5,593 nucleotides of DNA from Caldifarciminota bacterium (lineage in GTDB: Bacteria; Hydrothermota; UBA3072; B12-G15), in NCBI GenBank assembly GCA_021163525.1, contig JAGGTX010000185.1:1-5593 (forward strand), read 5' to 3'. Below the pieces are notes generated by a model, which searched no databases, was not told the DNA's origin, and was given only the letters and a program-made list of their open reading frames with translations. Both the position numbers and the translations under genes were made by a program. Of this stretch, positions 5,179 through 5,593 are shown piece by piece; the first letter of the stretch is position 1, and each line of letters starts with the position of its first letter.

Positions 5179-5593
5179 ATGCATTATAGAAATCCTGTGA
5201 GAGAGATTTATACGGATAAGGGATTCAGAACCGCACTGTTTTTATCCGGGTGGATAGTGCTGATTATCGTGGTGGGGATATTTGTTACACTTATCTTAAA
5301 TTCTTTGCCTTCAATCAAGGCCTTTGGCTGGCGATTCTTCGTGGGAAAAGAATGGAATCCAGTTTTGGAAAGTTATGGTGCACTGCCATTTGTCCTGGGG
5401 ACCCTCTTAACCTCATTGATTGCACTTCTAATATCCATTCCCTTTTCATTTGCCCTTTCTATTCTATTGGGCGAGTTCTATAAAAAGGGGATATTATCGT
5501 CTTTGCTAAATACTACTATTGAACTTCTTTCAGGGATACCTTCTATTATATACGGTTTCTGGGGGCTGTTTGTCCTTGTTCCCATTGTCAGAA
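5179..5593 (+). CDS. pstC: Phosphate ABC transporter permease PstC (5' part, runs off the window)
   Basis: The first 138 codons of an inner-membrane permease that is usually about 290-320 residues; the frame is open to the right edge. A short cytoplasmic N-terminus is followed by membrane segments at about 17-40, 67-97 and 105-135. The motif ELLSGIPSIIYGFWGL (115-130) is characteristic of PstC/PstA permeases, and the preceding region WRFFVGKEWNP with GALPFVLGTLLTS matches PstC specifically. With PstA it forms the channel that takes phosphate from PstS, energised by PstB. The ATG at 5179 has an AAGGA at 5171-5175 only 3 bases away, a slightly short spacing; no better start is seen. It lies 94 bp behind pstS and is probably in the same transcription unit. 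Confidence 0.94.
   Translation, partial: MHYRNPVREIYTDKGFRTALFLSGWIVLIIVVGIFVTLILNSLPSIKAFGWRFFVGKEWNPVLESYGALPFVLGTLLTSLIALLISIPFSFALSILLGEFYKKGILSSLLNTTIELLSGIPSIIYGFWGLFVLVPIVR

Noticed and set aside
5152..5180. TTGACC with AATAAT as a promoter for pstC
   Set aside because: The -10 would overlap the pstC start codon and transcription would begin inside the gene, removing the start and ribosome site.
5250..5483. A 77-codon open frame on the + strand near the right edge
   Set aside because: It lies out of frame inside pstC, whose own frame gives clear permease motifs through the same bases.

Overview
The window is a phosphate-starvation (Pho) locus with every gene on the + strand. It contains a PhoB-type response regulator, a PhoR-type sensor kinase, a very small sigma-70-family factor, an outer-membrane porin, the periplasmic phosphate-binding protein PstS, and the first 138 codons of the permease PstC, which runs off the right edge. 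The porin, the signal peptides and the periplasmic PstS without a lipobox point to a Gram-negative (two-membrane) bacterium. The DNA is AT-rich, the proteins are rich in Lys and Glu, and AGA/AGG and ATA codons are common. This fits an AT-rich, possibly thermophilic or anaerobic lineage, but that placement is a guess and I cannot name a genus.

Layout: phoB (7-690) overlaps phoR (687-2417) by 4 bases. A 56-bp gap holds a candidate Pho box that overlaps the phoR stop codon and precedes the sigma-factor gene (2474-2956). The next gap (2957-3027), together with the last codons of the sigma gene, holds a striking 11-bp-periodic array of TTAACAG repeats followed by a -10-like TATAAA. This is the best regulatory signal in the window. 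It drives the porin gene (3028-4011), which is followed 23 bp later by pstS (4035-5084). A 94-bp spacer with inverted repeats separates pstS from pstC (5179 to the edge). pstA, pstB and phoU would be expected beyond the right edge. No RNA gene, insertion sequence, CRISPR array or convincing terminator was seen.

Likely working model: PhoR senses low phosphate or Pst status and phosphorylates PhoB. PhoB~P binds the 11-bp-spaced repeats and activates the porin-pstS-pstC transcription unit, and probably the sigma gene too. The porin would let phosphate cross the outer membrane, PstS would capture it in the periplasm, and PstC with PstA and PstB would import it.

The unusual element is the sigma factor. 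It is built from group 1/2-like regions 2 and 4 with region 1 absent and region 3 missing, and the residues expected to read the -10 element are changed. Sitting between phoR and the transport genes, with its own Pho-box-like site, it could be a dedicated Pho sigma factor forming a feed-forward loop with PhoB. That is inference and needs testing.
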